A stretch of 64,000 nucleotides of DNA from Stanieria cyanosphaera PCC 7437. Its GTDB lineage: Bacteria > Cyanobacteriota > Cyanobacteriia > Cyanobacteriales > Xenococcaceae. The notes below the pieces were generated by a model. It made no database searches and was not told the origin of the DNA. It saw only the letters and a list, made by a program, of their open reading frames with translations. Below are positions 55,368 through 64,000 of this stretch, in pieces. The DNA lies in the NCBI RefSeq assembly GCF_000317575.1, contig NC_019748.1, forward strand, positions 3,120,501 to 3,184,500. The letters are read 5' to 3'. Each line of letters opens with the position of its first letter. Position 1 is the first letter of the stretch. The translations under genes were made by a program, and so were the position numbers.

Positions 55368-55793
55368 ATGAACGAGAAAAAAAGAAATCAACAATCAATA
55401 GTAACCACAATCGCGATCGCAATAGCAATAGTAACCATCAATGCTGATTCGGCAATGACACAGCAAGTATATCCTCAAAGCGGACAAAGTCCTCAACAGC
55501 AACAAAGAGACGAAAATCAGTGTAGCAGTTGGGCAACTCAACAAACAGGATATCAACCTCCTCTTAGTAGTAAATCAGGTGGTGGCAGAGTTTTACGAGA
55601 TGCTGCTCGTGGTGCCGGTATAGGTGCAGTCGCTGGACTTCTAGGTGGTGATATTGGCACTGGTGCAGCTATTGGTGGAGCCGTTGGAGGCATTAGTGGT
55701 GGTATACGCGATCATGATGAGAAAGAACAACGAAAAGATTTTGATCGTGCTTTTGCTGCCTGCATGGAAGGTAGAGGATACAGTGTCAAATAA
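55368..55793 (+). CDS. Glycine-zipper protein
   Basis: A 141-residue protein. A signal peptide (VTTIAIAIAIVTINADSAM) is followed by a glutamine-rich stretch and a glycine zipper (GAGIGAVAGLLGGDIGTGAA, ~residues 86-110) and a charged end (RDHDEKEQRKDFDRAFAACMEGRGY). The first Cys (in DENQCSSWA) and the last (in AACMEGRGYS) recur in this family of small envelope proteins. The zipper inserts into or spans membranes in relatives; the role here is unknown. It follows the DUF2092 gene by 121 bp. Confidence 0.75.
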   Translation: MNEKKRNQQSIVTTIAIAIAIVTINADSAMTQQVYPQSGQSPQQQQRDENQCSSWATQQTGYQPPLSSKSGGGRVLRDAARGAGIGAVAGLLGGDIGTGAAIGGAVGGISGGIRDHDEKEQRKDFDRAFAACMEGRGYSVK

Positions 55794-55832
55794 TAAATAA
55801 TAGTAATTAAAAAATGTAATTTAATGAATGTC

Positions 55833-56417
55833 TCATTTTGTATTTGACGGTTTAACGCGAATGATGACCTCATTTTCACCTTGACGACTCATCTGAATAA
55901 AATTTTTCGGCGTGTTCCACTCAAGTAGTATTGCAATGTTCTTTTCAGAGGTTTCAGGTTGATTACGCAAAGTTGTTTCTGTTTCTGGTACAGCATAGTT
56001 ATCTCTGTTAACTAATCTAAAACCTCGAATCTCAGAATCTTTTTTAGATAAACCACCTTGCGCTCTACTAGGAAGACCAAATTCTTCAATCATGGCAAGT
56101 CCTAAATCCTCATTCTTACCAATAGACTTGAAGATTATTTCTGATAATTGGGAATCACCGATGTTAAAGTTGAAAAAGACATCAAATGAGTAGCCTTCTT
56201 TTGTCCACTGACTTTTAAGTAAGGTTTGTTGATGATCATCTTTAAATAAATCTTGCTCATCAGGATTGACAGGTATTGCTTCACCTTTCGACGCTGTCAT
56301 CACTTCATCTACACTCATACCCCAGCGAGTGTACTGCCACTCTGCTTGAGCGGGTAAATTAATCATCATGACGACAATTATTGTGATGACTAAAGTTAAA
56401 AAAAATTTTTTGCTCAT
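55833..56417 (-). CDS. Secreted protein of unknown function
   Basis: A 194-residue protein with a signal peptide (FFLTLVITIIVVMMINLPAQA). The mature domain begins EWQYTRWGMSVDEVMTAS, a motif seen in small periplasmic proteins that start with W-x-x-x-x-W-G-M-[ST]. The middle is beta-rich (FDVFFNFNIGDSQLSEIIFK). No function is known to me. It lies 45 bp after the hydrolase-binding-protein fusion on the same strand and converges on the glycine-zipper gene. Confidence 0.7.
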   Translation of the reverse strand: MSKKFFLTLVITIIVVMMINLPAQAEWQYTRWGMSVDEVMTASKGEAIPVNPDEQDLFKDDHQQTLLKSQWTKEGYSFDVFFNFNIGDSQLSEIIFKSIGKNEDLGLAMIEEFGLPSRAQGGLSKKDSEIRGFRLVNRDNYAVPETETTLRNQPETSEKNIAILLEWNTPKNFIQMSRQGENEVIIRVKPSNTK

Positions 56418-56462
56418 AGTTGATAGTTGATACTTGATTGCTTGATATTACCAACTAAAAGT

Positions 56463-59075
56463 CTAGTTTTTTCGTTTATTCAGACAATAATCTAAATCAG
56501 CAACTGCTTGAGGAAAGTATTGTCCTAACCACTTCTTTTGAAGTTGTTTAGCTTGTTCATGGATAAAAATGTTAACTGTATTGTGCCATTGAAGATCTTC
56601 TTGAGGCAAAATCAATCCATAAAAATTACAAGTTAAGGGTTCTTTTGGTACTAACTGATAATTTTCTAGCACTAAATTTTGTTGTTTAAGTTCTCCCCTC
56701 AACAAAATATCATCACTGAAAAAAGCATCAATTGTTCCATTGGTAGCTGCTTTGACTCCTTCGCTTCTGCCTGTTTCTTCCTGAAAATAGATTATTTCTG
56801 CTTGGGGATAAGTTTCTTGGATGAATTGGGCAGTAGTAGTATTTTGGAGAACTCCGATCGCAACTTCTTCTAAATCTTTTTTTAAATTAACTTGAGCTAC
56901 ATTGTTATTGCTCACTAACAAACGACTACCACTGAAAAAAAAGGGATTAGAAAAGCTAATATCTTTTAGATCTGTCGCGATTGTATTAGGACCACATTCC
57001 AAATGAACTGCTTCTTGCTGAACGAGTTCAAAACGATTTTCCAGATTAGAAGGTAATTTGATTACCTCAATTTCAGAAATAAGATTGAGTTTTTTAGTCA
57101 AATATTTGCCCAAAGAATCGGCAAGATCTGCACAGTAACCTGTCCAAACGTCTTGTTCACCATCTATATACCCAAAAGGAGCAGCATCACTTCTCATTGC
57201 TACTTTGAGAGTTTTAGTTCTTTTAATTTCAGCTAAGATATTTTTTTCTTGACGAGGGGAAATAGCAACTAATGGTTCGGGAATAGGCGGAGTAGGAGGT
57301 TTATTACCGTAGGCTTGTTCTAGTTCCGTTGGAGTCAAAGATTTAATCAAATGCAAAGGTAATTCTTGATTACTAATAGTTTGGCTATAAGCATTAGTGA
57401 GATAAGATTGGTAATTGCTGCGATCGCGCAAATAAACTTCAAAAAAAGCTAAACTTAATGCTTTAAGATAGCTTCTACCCAAATCAGGACGAGGTCCTTT
57501 CAATAGAGTTGGCAAGTTAGCAATTCCCTTTTCATCACTAATAGAACTATGAGTGCCACCAACCATTACACCTAAATATTTATTTTTATTTGTCAACCAA
57601 AGAAAAGGATGAGCTTGTTCTTCAATAAAAGGAGTAATAATGTCTTCACTTCCTGCCAAAATCATGGTTGGAATGTCTATTTTTCCTATCCCTTCTGGTC
57701 CTAAAATTGAACTGGTCATAGGATTAACTGCTACTGCTGCTTTGATGCGAGGCTCTTTGAGATTGTATTCTGCTGGAGGCAAATAACTAGCACGACATTG
57801 TAGCAACATTGAAGTGTTGAGAGTGGGCTGATTTCGTTGACATATTTGATTAATTCTGGCTTGGTTAAGAGTTGCACCAGAGGTTAGTAAAGCAGTAGTA
57901 CCACCAAACGAGTGACCAAGAATACCCACTTGTTGCCAATTAATTAGTCCCTGAAACTCCGAATTCTCTTCTATGGCGTTGAGGAGATGGGTGACATCTT
58001 GGGGACGACTATAAAATTCTGAGGGACTAACATCGACACTAAGTTCTCCCCGTAAAAAAGCTTCTTTGTATTTACTACTACTACCAATGTGTTCGGGAAT
58101 TAGGACAATGTAACCATGAGAAGCTAAATGTTCTGCCAAATAATCAAAATGAGAGGGGTCTGAACCAAAACCATGAGAGATTACGATTAGGGGAGTTGGT
58201 TGCGAAATATCTTGAGGTAGATAAATCTCTGCATCGAGACTATAAGCTCTAGACAAACCTAATTGAGTTTGACGTAGCCTCTTAATCTCAAAGGTCATTG
58301 TTTTTTTCTGAACTGAATAAATTCCTTGCTGACGTAAATCTGGTGACTGCTCAAAATTGATGTGTGACTGAGAAAAAACTTCTTGATTTGCTATTGATGC
58401 GATCGCGTCTACTGTAGTTTGATTATAAGATAAAAAGTTGGCTGTCTCTTTGATCAGCGAGAAAATCAATTTGGTGTTGACTTGAATTTCTTGAGTGGGG
58501 AAGTGACGCATGACATCGATGGCATTTAAACTTCCTGAGTCTGCTGCTGCTAAAATAAGAGCGGAGCGAATCGCGTAAAGACCGTTTCTTTCTGGGTGAG
58601 TATATATTACTTCTCCTATATCCTTGAGAAACTTCTCTCCCATCGGCATAGTCGTCATTCGATAAACAGTAGTAGGACTAACCTCAAACTGTTTTTGTAA
58701 TGCCTGACGCAATTGAGTCAATGTGTGCTGGTCTAGGCGACTGGTATAAAGTTTAAGATCGTTAGCAATTTTTCCTTCTTTGGCAAACAATTCTAAAGAA
58801 TCAACTGAGACATGAAATTCCCCTAAAATAGGAAGTGAAAAACTTACTTGTTCTGCTCCTAAAACTGGTTTGGGTCTTAGTGCCATAGATATTCCCAAAC
58901 TAGCTAGAAAACCTGTAAAAATTACTTTTAATAGTTTTTTTTTGGTTATTTGAGTATTTAACTTAACCAGATGCGTTAGGTTGCGATTACGATCTGAAAT
59001 GGAGATTGCTTTTTGTAATTGAGCTAAAGTTTTTTCTTGTGGCGGATTGAGTTTAATCCTTAATGGTGCTGGCAT
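56463..59075 (-). CDS. Fusion of DUF1400 alpha/beta hydrolase and amino-acid-binding (SBP3) domain
   Basis: An 870-residue protein. After a membrane-anchor or signal segment (~residues 50-70, KVIFTGFLASLGISMAL) comes DUF1400 (~75-210, FSLPILGEFHVSVDSLELFA), then an alpha/beta hydrolase (~270-590) with oxyanion region SHGFGSDPSHFDYLAEHLAS, nucleophile Ser389 in LGHSFGG and a late His in VGGTHSSIS. The end (~615-865) is a family 3 solute-binding domain (LKVAMRSDAAPFGYIDG, WTGYCADLADSLG, GVLQNTTTAQFI). DUF1400 hydrolases are cyanobacterial lipase-like proteins; the binding-protein tail is the odd part. It may sense or bind a product of the hydrolase (inference). The frame is uninterrupted, so the fusion is real in this sequence. 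Confidence 0.88.
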   Translation of the reverse strand: MPAPLRIKLNPPQEKTLAQLQKAISISDRNRNLTHLVKLNTQITKKKLLKVIFTGFLASLGISMALRPKPVLGAEQVSFSLPILGEFHVSVDSLELFAKEGKIANDLKLYTSRLDQHTLTQLRQALQKQFEVSPTTVYRMTTMPMGEKFLKDIGEVIYTHPERNGLYAIRSALILAAADSGSLNAIDVMRHFPTQEIQVNTKLIFSLIKETANFLSYNQTTVDAIASIANQEVFSQSHINFEQSPDLRQQGIYSVQKKTMTFEIKRLRQTQLGLSRAYSLDAEIYLPQDISQPTPLIVISHGFGSDPSHFDYLAEHLASHGYIVLIPEHIGSSSKYKEAFLRGELSVDVSPSEFYSRPQDVTHLLNAIEENSEFQGLINWQQVGILGHSFGGTTALLTSGATLNQARINQICQRNQPTLNTSMLLQCRASYLPPAEYNLKEPRIKAAVAVNPMTSSILGPEGIGKIDIPTMILAGSEDIITPFIEEQAHPFLWLTNKNKYLGVMVGGTHSSISDEKGIANLPTLLKGPRPDLGRSYLKALSLAFFEVYLRDRSNYQSYLTNAYSQTISNQELPLHLIKSLTPTELEQAYGNKPPTPPIPEPLVAISPRQEKNILAEIKRTKTLKVAMRSDAAPFGYIDGEQDVWTGYCADLADSLGKYLTKKLNLISEIEVIKLPSNLENRFELVQQEAVHLECGPNTIATDLKDISFSNPFFFSGSRLLVSNNNVAQVNLKKDLEEVAIGVLQNTTTAQFIQETYPQAEIIYFQEETGRSEGVKAATNGTIDAFFSDDILLRGELKQQNLVLENYQLVPKEPLTCNFYGLILPQEDLQWHNTVNIFIHEQAKQLQKKWLGQYFPQAVADLDYCLNKRKN

Positions 59076-59112
59076 TTTTTCTTTATTGTCTCACCTTTTT
59101 ATCTTATATTTA

Positions 59113-59228
59113 ATTTCACAGAAAATAGGCTTTAGCCCTCGGAAGCACGCCTGTTTTAAAGGGGTGAAGAAGAGTCCGAGGCTTCAGCCCTCCTCCTGTT
59201 TGGTTTCATAGGTGATATAATCTTCCCT
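59113..59228 (+). mobile_element. Left end of an IS200/IS605-type element
   Basis: GGCTTTAGCCCTCGGA and TCCGAGGCTTCAGCCC face each other across ~40 bp (59130-59190), an imperfect hairpin of the subterminal type in IS200/IS605 left ends. It lies directly ahead of the tnpB fragment. Lower-case G+C content rises locally, as expected for a foreign end. Confidence 0.65.
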
Positions 59229-59408
59229 ATGAAACAAGTACTGACTATTGTTTGCCAACTCAAACCCGACAAAGATGTTGCTCAAGAAATTGAAGCGACA
59301 CTGAAAGCTTTTGCCCATGCTTGTAACTATGCCAACGAGCAAGTTAAGCCAAACATAACCAGCAAAACCACCATTCAAAACCTGGTTTATCAAACAATTA
59401 ATCATTAA
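59229..59408 (+). pseudogene. tnpB: TnpB (IS200/IS605 accessory endonuclease) N-terminal fragment
   Basis: The frame reads MKQVLTIVCQLKPDKDVAQE and continues with CNYANEQVKPNITSKTTIQN to a stop at 59406, 59 codons. This is the N-terminus of the cyanobacterial TnpB family, which normally has ~400 residues with RuvC and zinc-finger domains. The rest of the gene is gone; the peptidase gene on the other strand ends 3 bp later, so the fragment abuts it. No TnpA transposase is visible. Confidence 0.85.
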
Positions 59409-59410
59409 CT

Positions 59411-60895
59411 TTAAATATTTAACCATTCAGCTATAGTTATTGGTAAAGGCAACAAAATAATTACTAATAAACCTAAAGCTAATAATCCTAAAAAATCTCG
59501 ACCATTATTTAAATCAGTAACATCATTTAAGGCTGGTTGATCTAGTAGGGGAATTAACCATAAAATAATCGCCCAAATCCAAAAATAATTATTAGCTAAA
59601 GCAAATAAAACAGCTAAAATACGAGTTATTTGACCGATCGCAACGGCAGTTTTTTGCCCAAACACAGCATGAACAATATGTCCACCATCTAATTGTCCAA
59701 CAGGCATTAATTTTAAGGCAACTATTAACAAGCCAATATAGCCTGCGATCGCTACTGGATGAAGCGCGATTCCCATTCCTGGTTCTAATTGATTGCCAAG
59801 AGCTATTTTACTGAGAATAGCGAATAAAAAAGAAAAACGTGGATTTAAAGCCTCAAAATTAAAAACATTGGTTTCAGAAAGAGGAACTACTTGTGATTGA
59901 GACAATCCCCACCATAAAGTTGGGATGGTAACTACAAAACCAGCAATCGGCCCTGCGATCGCAATATCAAATAAAGCTTGACGATTAGGAATTGGCTCTT
60001 TTCTCTGCACAAAAGCACCGAGTGTACCCAGAAAAAATGGAAAAGGAATAAAATAAGGTAAAGTGGCGCGAATCCGATAGTAAGAAGCAGCAAAATAATG
60101 ACCTAATTCATGAATTCCCAAAATGGTTATCAAGGTCAAACTATAAGGTAATCCTTGCCAAAATAAATTAGGGTTATTCTGAAATTGTTCTGGTGAAATT
60201 CCCTTAAATTCTATGCCAACAATCGTAGTTGTTAATAAAGTAATCAATAATAATCCCAAAGCTAAATCTGGTCTAGTTACCGAAGAGCGATCGCTCTGGG
60301 GTAAACTTGAACTAGCTTGAGGATTAGGCACAAGAGCGAAAAAAGGTTGACCGCGAAAACTTTCTTGAAAAATCAAAAAAAAGCGATCGCCAAAAACCTG
60401 TTCAATATTAAGTTTAATTTTCTCATAGGCTTCTTCAGGAATAGTCTTTAATTTGCCTCGACACAAAATTGCTTGCGGACGATAATCAATATGCTGAAGA
60501 TAATAAACATTCCAAGGAAAACAGTTGCGTAAAGCAGTTTCTTCGACTTGATTAATAGGTCGAACAGGTGATATTTTTTGAGGAGGCTCAGGTGTAGTTG
60601 AATTGAGTTCGGAATCCAAATTTTCGTGAGCAGTTTCTTCTTTTGGTCTACCTCTCTGAATCAGCCAGCCATATAAAATTGGACAAGCAACAAAAGGTAT
60701 AACTACTAAAACAATCGGGATCGGTTGATTCTCGCCAGCAAAATAAGTCCAAGCAGTCCAAATAAAGGCAGGAAACATCATGACTAGCCAACATAACCAG
60801 ACTGGTGTTGTAGTAATATTTTTTACATTCCGTTGAACGAGAAAGTAAGTGATTAAACTCAGTACAATTAAAATTACAATTAACCAAAGTTTCAT
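59411..60895 (-). CDS. Site-2 (M50) membrane metalloprotease
   Basis: A 494-residue protein with many membrane segments. The zinc site is readable: HELGH in ILGIHELGHYFAAS (~residue 262) and the second motif in MPVGQLDGGHIVHAVFG (~residue 402). The N-terminal third has two membrane helices and a soluble domain (~105-200, NCFPWNVYYLQHIDYRPQAI), the EGY1-like layout of the cyanobacterial and plastid S2P group. Such enzymes cleave membrane substrates within the bilayer, often anti-sigma factors or regulators; the target here is unknown. Confidence 0.9.
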   Translation of the reverse strand: MKLWLIVILIVLSLITYFLVQRNVKNITTTPVWLCWLVMMFPAFIWTAWTYFAGENQPIPIVLVVIPFVACPILYGWLIQRGRPKEETAHENLDSELNSTTPEPPQKISPVRPINQVEETALRNCFPWNVYYLQHIDYRPQAILCRGKLKTIPEEAYEKIKLNIEQVFGDRFFLIFQESFRGQPFFALVPNPQASSSLPQSDRSSVTRPDLALGLLLITLLTTTIVGIEFKGISPEQFQNNPNLFWQGLPYSLTLITILGIHELGHYFAASYYRIRATLPYFIPFPFFLGTLGAFVQRKEPIPNRQALFDIAIAGPIAGFVVTIPTLWWGLSQSQVVPLSETNVFNFEALNPRFSFLFAILSKIALGNQLEPGMGIALHPVAIAGYIGLLIVALKLMPVGQLDGGHIVHAVFGQKTAVAIGQITRILAVLFALANNYFWIWAIILWLIPLLDQPALNDVTDLNNGRDFLGLLALGLLVIILLPLPITIAEWLNI

Positions 60896-61001
60896 TTCAG
60901 TTATTCCGAACTGCTGCTGGAGACTATAGCGTTTAAGATTTCAAATCGAGGTAACGTTTTACCAATTTTCAATACAGATTCCTAAGTACCACAATTTTAG
61001 A

Positions 61002-61709
61002 ATGCCCGAAAATCCTAGAGAAATTACTTTATCTACTACAACCACTGTTAAAACTCCCCGCTCTGTTTTGCCAGGAGTATTTGCTTTTTCACCTAATCGG
61101 GATACTTTAGGAGCTACTGCCTATTTTATTGTAGATAAAACTGGCAATATTCTCTTGGATTGTCCCACTTGGAACGAAATCAATCAAGAGTTTATTTTAA
61201 CGCATGGTGGAGTTAGCTGGCTGGTTATCTCTCACAGAGGAGGCATTGGCAAAGGAGTTGGTCAAATCCAACAGGCATTAAATTGTGAAGTAATAATTCA
61301 AGAACAAGAGGCTTATTTATTACCAGAAATTAAAATTCAGTCTTTTGCCACAAATCTCAATTTAAGTCCTAGCTTTGAGTTAATTTGGACTCCTGGACAT
61401 TCTCCTGGTTCAACTTGTCTTTATTGGCAAGAAAATCAGGGAGTATTGTTTTCTGGAAGACATTTATTACCAGATGCAACTGGAGCAATTGTACCTCTAC
61501 GTACAGCTAAAACCTTTCATTGGTGGAGACAGTTAAAAAGTATCCAAACCTTACGCGATCGCTTTTCTTCAGATAATCTTAATTATATCTGTCCTGGTGC
61601 TAATACGGGATTTTTGCGAGGCAAAGGTTTCGTAGATCATGCTTATCAGCGTTTAACTGAATTGGATTTAGTAGCTTTAAAATCTGTAACAACTTGGGAT
61701 AACACTTAA
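61002..61709 (+). CDS. Metallo-beta-lactamase-fold protein with degenerate metal site
   Basis: A 235-residue MBL-fold protein. The usual HxHxDH is replaced by LVISHRGGIGKG, and the Asp expected after the last strand (GDxL) reads SGRHLLP. WTPGHSPGSTCLYW, the third metal motif, is kept. It may therefore have lost hydrolase activity or use an altered site. It precedes tatC on the same strand by 99 bp. Function unknown. Confidence 0.82.
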   Translation: MPENPREITLSTTTTVKTPRSVLPGVFAFSPNRDTLGATAYFIVDKTGNILLDCPTWNEINQEFILTHGGVSWLVISHRGGIGKGVGQIQQALNCEVIIQEQEAYLLPEIKIQSFATNLNLSPSFELIWTPGHSPGSTCLYWQENQGVLFSGRHLLPDATGAIVPLRTAKTFHWWRQLKSIQTLRDRFSSDNLNYICPGANTGFLRGKGFVDHAYQRLTELDLVALKSVTTWDNT

Positions 61710-61808
61710 TTAAATTAATTATTTGCGAGCAATCATATTCTTGTTTAGGATCAGCCTAAATTCTTAAGATAGTTAAACAACTATCTATTTTTCTTGCCTC
61801 ACTCGTCT

Positions 61809-62576
61809 ATGTCATCAACCAATCTAGAAACCCCCAACACAGAAACAGACCAAGACGCTTATTTAGATGAACTGCCTGATGAAGTAGAAATGTCTCTCTT
61901 CGATCATCTTGAAGAGTTAAGAATGCGCATTTTCTACGCTCTCATTGCGGTGGCAGTAGGCGCAATTGGCTGTTTTATTTTTGTTAAACCTATCGTTCAA
62001 CTTTTAGAAGTTCCTGCTCAAGGAGTGAAATTTCTGCAACTAGCTCCAGGTGAATTCTTTTTTGTCTCGATTAAAGTTGCTGGTTACACTGGTATCCTCG
62101 TCTCAAGTCCTTTTATTCTTTATCAGATTATTCAATTTGTTTTACCAGGTTTGACTCGTCGCGAACGTCGTTTACTTGGTCCTGTGGTTTTTGGTTCAAG
62201 TATCCTCTTTTTTGCGGGATTGGGTTTTGCTTATATCGCTTTAATTCCTGCTGCACTGAACTTTTTCATCAATTATGGCGGGGATGTGGTCGAACAAGCT
62301 TGGTCAATTGACCGCTATTTTGAATTCGTTTTGTTATTGATGTTTAGTACTGGTTTAGCCTTTCAAATTCCTATTATTCAATTAATTTTAGGATTTTTAG
62401 GCATTGTTTCTGCCAAACAGATGCTGGCTGGCTGGCGTTTGGTAGTTTTAGGTGCAGTGGTAATGGGAGCAGTTTTGACTCCTTCTACAGATCCACTAAC
62501 CCAGTCTCTTTTAGCTGGCGCAGTTTTAGGGCTTTATTTTAGTGGCATTGGTTTGGTGAAATTAATTGGCAAATAA
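61809..62576 (+). CDS. tatC: Sec-independent protein translocase subunit TatC
   Basis: TatC is the core receptor for twin-arginine signals in the plasma or thylakoid membrane. I start at ATG 61809 ([14 protein letters not shown]); the TTG at 61794 would add five residues. The hallmark [11 protein letters not shown] and six membrane segments follow ([37 protein letters not shown], and so on), with the periplasmic loop EFFFVSIKV and the FELVLL-type segment [18 protein letters not shown]. It ends one base before the folP ATG, so the two are cotranscribed. It would export the Tat-signal beta-helix protein of this window. Confidence 0.95.
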   Translation: MSSTNLETPNTETDQDAYLDELPDEVEMSLFDHLEELRMRIFYALIAVAVGAIGCFIFVKPIVQLLEVPAQGVKFLQLAPGEFFFVSIKVAGYTGILVSSPFILYQIIQFVLPGLTRRERRLLGPVVFGSSILFFAGLGFAYIALIPAALNFFINYGGDVVEQAWSIDRYFEFVLLLMFSTGLAFQIPIIQLILGFLGIVSAKQMLAGWRLVVLGAVVMGAVLTPSTDPLTQSLLAGAVLGLYFSGIGLVKLIGK

Positions 62577-62577
62577 A

Positions 62578-63426
62578 ATGAATCAACTAAAACCACTCCA
62601 AATCCGAGAACATCGCTTTAATTGGGGAGAAAAAACCTATTTGATGGGAATTCTTAATGTTACTCCCGATAGTTTTAGTGATGGAGGACAATTTAATAAT
62701 TTAGAATCTGCGCTGACTCAAGCACAACAAATGATTGCCCAAGGCGCAGATCTGATTGATATTGGCGGTCAATCTACCCGTCCAGGTGCAGAAGAAATTA
62801 CTTTAGATCAAGAATTAAATCGAGTTATTCCTGTTATTAAACAACTGCGTCAAATAACTTCTATTCCTATTTCCATTGACACTACCAGAGCAGCCGTAGC
62901 TCAAGTAGCCATTACAGCAGGCGCAGATCTGGTTAATGATATTTCTGGCGGTACTTTTGATCGAGAAATGTTTGCTACTGTAGCTCAGTTAAACGTTCCC
63001 ATTATTTTGATGCATCTGCGGGGAACTCCTAAAACTATGCAGCAGTTAACCGATTATCAAGATTTACTCGGAGAAATGTCCAGGTTTCTTGACAATCAAA
63101 TCGATAAAGCGATCGCAGCAGGAATATCTCATACTCAAATCATTATCGATCCTGGAATTGGTTTTGCCAAAACTTATGCTCAAAATATCAAAATATTACA
63201 AAACTTATCCCAATTTCAAACTTTAAATGTACCAATTTTAGTAGGAGTTTCTCGTAAAAGTTTTATTGGTCATATTCTTAACCAAAAAAATCCTCAAGCA
63301 AGAGTATGGGGAACTGCTACTGCTTGTTGTGCTGCCATTGCCCAAGGTGCAGATATTTTGAGGGTTCACGATGTAGCTGAAATGTACGATGTTTGTCGTG
63401 TTGCTGACCAAATTTGGCGGAATTAA
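62578..63426 (+). CDS. folP: Dihydropteroate synthase
   Basis: The enzyme condenses p-aminobenzoate with dihydropterin pyrophosphate in folate synthesis. I use ATG 62578; the in-frame TTG at 62566 lies inside tatC. Signatures: MGILNVTPDSFSDGG at residues ~18-32, DIGGQSTRPGAEEI, PISIDTTRAAVA, NDISGG, LMHLRGTPKTMQQL and DPGIGFAKT. The length of ~282 residues is normal. The one-base gap after tatC implies translational coupling. Confidence 0.96.
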   Translation: MNQLKPLQIREHRFNWGEKTYLMGILNVTPDSFSDGGQFNNLESALTQAQQMIAQGADLIDIGGQSTRPGAEEITLDQELNRVIPVIKQLRQITSIPISIDTTRAAVAQVAITAGADLVNDISGGTFDREMFATVAQLNVPIILMHLRGTPKTMQQLTDYQDLLGEMSRFLDNQIDKAIAAGISHTQIIIDPGIGFAKTYAQNIKILQNLSQFQTLNVPILVGVSRKSFIGHILNQKNPQARVWGTATACCAAIAQGADILRVHDVAEMYDVCRVADQIWRN

Positions 63427-63671
63427 ATAAGCTGTTACCCATCTAATTTCCTGGTTGAGAAAATGCAGAAGGCAGAAGCAGAGATTGAATATGCAATTTA
63501 AAGGAACAAAAGTTTACTTAAAAATCTAGTTCTCAAAAATTAAATTTAATTGAGGGATTACTTAAAAAATAAAAACTGTTTTATCTTAAAAATAAAATCA
63601 AGTAATTTAGATTTAATTATCTAAGAATTTAACATCAAAGTCGGGATTGAAACAAAATTCAAACTAGAACA

Positions 63672-64000
63672 ATGAATCAACGTTGCATGATCCCAGTTAT
63701 TAAAACTCCCAAAGACTATCGAGCTTATCGCATTAGTCCTGATGATACCAATCGCCTAGCAATTATTTTTGATTCAACGAGCGCAGGCGATTCTTTGACT
63801 GTTTGTGTAGAAATCTTCGATCCTGGAGGAAAAACACCTCCCCACCGCCATAATTTTGCCGTAGAAATGTTTTTTATCTTAAAAGGGCAAGGAATTGCAG
63901 TTTGTGATGGCAAAGAAGTTCCCTTAAACCCAGGGGATAGTATTTTAATGCCCAAAACAGGAATACATTTTATTAAAAACACAGGTACTGAAAGATTATA
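63672..64000 (+). CDS. Cupin-domain protein, partial
   Basis: The gene starts with ATG at 63672 and is cut by the right edge after 109 codons. It has both cupin motifs: GGKTPPHRHNFAVEMFFILKG (motif 1, with the metal-binding His-x-His and Glu) and GDSILMPKTGIHFIKN (motif 2, with the last His). MNQRCMIPVIKTPKDYRAYR is the N-terminal lead. Function is open, since single-domain cupins range from dioxygenases to binding proteins. The 245-bp gap after folP is AT-rich with nothing else recognised. Confidence 0.8.
   Translation, partial: MNQRCMIPVIKTPKDYRAYRISPDDTNRLAIIFDSTSAGDSLTVCVEIFDPGGKTPPHRHNFAVEMFFILKGQGIAVCDGKEVPLNPGDSILMPKTGIHFIKNTGTERL

Noticed and set aside
59184-59426. 80-codon minus-strand frame opposite the tnpB fragment
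   Set aside because: Antisense of the clear TnpB N-terminus and overlapping the peptidase end.

Overview
This 64 kb window is chromosomal DNA of a cyanobacterium. The signs are the very frequent HIP1 octamer (GCGATCGC), the AT-rich composition, and genes typical of the phylum: a cyanoexosortase A locus, a PatA/PixGHIJL-type phototaxis operon with cyanobacteriochrome GAF domains, a KaiB-like domain, SLH-OprB porin, DUF1400 hydrolase and PilT. The genus cannot be fixed from this sequence; a unicellular or baeocytous motile relative (Stanieria/Pleurocapsa type) would fit, which is inference. No rRNA, CRISPR array or intact transposase gene is visible. One tRNA (anticodon CAU) is present.

Layout. 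1-10.9 kb is surface polysaccharide: a large TPR-glycosyltransferase running off the left edge, the complete dTDP-L-rhamnose cluster (rfbC-rfbD-rfbA-rfbB, minus strand), an HpnA-like epimerase and a Tat-exported beta-helix protein. 11-19 kb is mixed housekeeping and envelope: pyrE, the tRNA, a CorC/CNNM transporter-like protein, and three secreted or outer-membrane genes of unknown role in a row. 19-24 kb holds a secreted trypsin-like protease and the cyanoexosortase A cluster, preceded by two coupled small genes. 24-27 kb carries a head-to-head rearrangement in which a porin and a sugar transporter have both lost their 5' ends. 27-34 kb has a KaiB-like fusion protein next to pilT, then wecB, murG and rsmI. 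34.9-48.6 kb is the signalling centre: a PatA-like protein coupled to a PfkB kinase, then a PatA-like response regulator, CheY, CheW, a six-GAF chemoreceptor, a hybrid CheA, and a separate protein made of two dual-cysteine (DXCF) cyanobacteriochrome GAF domains. 48.6-64 kb contains a Ser/Thr kinase-FGE protein, a CPA2 antiporter with a universal stress protein, several envelope proteins, a hydrolase-binding-protein fusion, a site-2 protease, TatC, FolP and a cupin cut by the right edge.

How the parts fit. The Che-like operon (light input through GAF domains, CheA-CheY output) and the PilT retraction ATPase belong to the same behaviour, type IV pilus phototaxis, although they lie 7 kb apart. 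The rhamnose genes, TPR-glycosyltransferase, WecB and exosortase point to an elaborate glycan and protein cell surface. Mobile-element traces are small: three MITE-like copies sharing end sequences, one short palindromic MITE, and relics of an IS200/IS605 TnpB element.

The most interesting points are the stand-alone tandem DXCF cyanobacteriochrome, the cysteine mosaic in the six-GAF receptor, a possible diversity-generating-retroelement-type variable tail on the kinase-FGE protein, the KaiB-domain fusion beside pilT, the 37-bp repeat that copies the exosortase start region, and the double truncation of porin and transporter.
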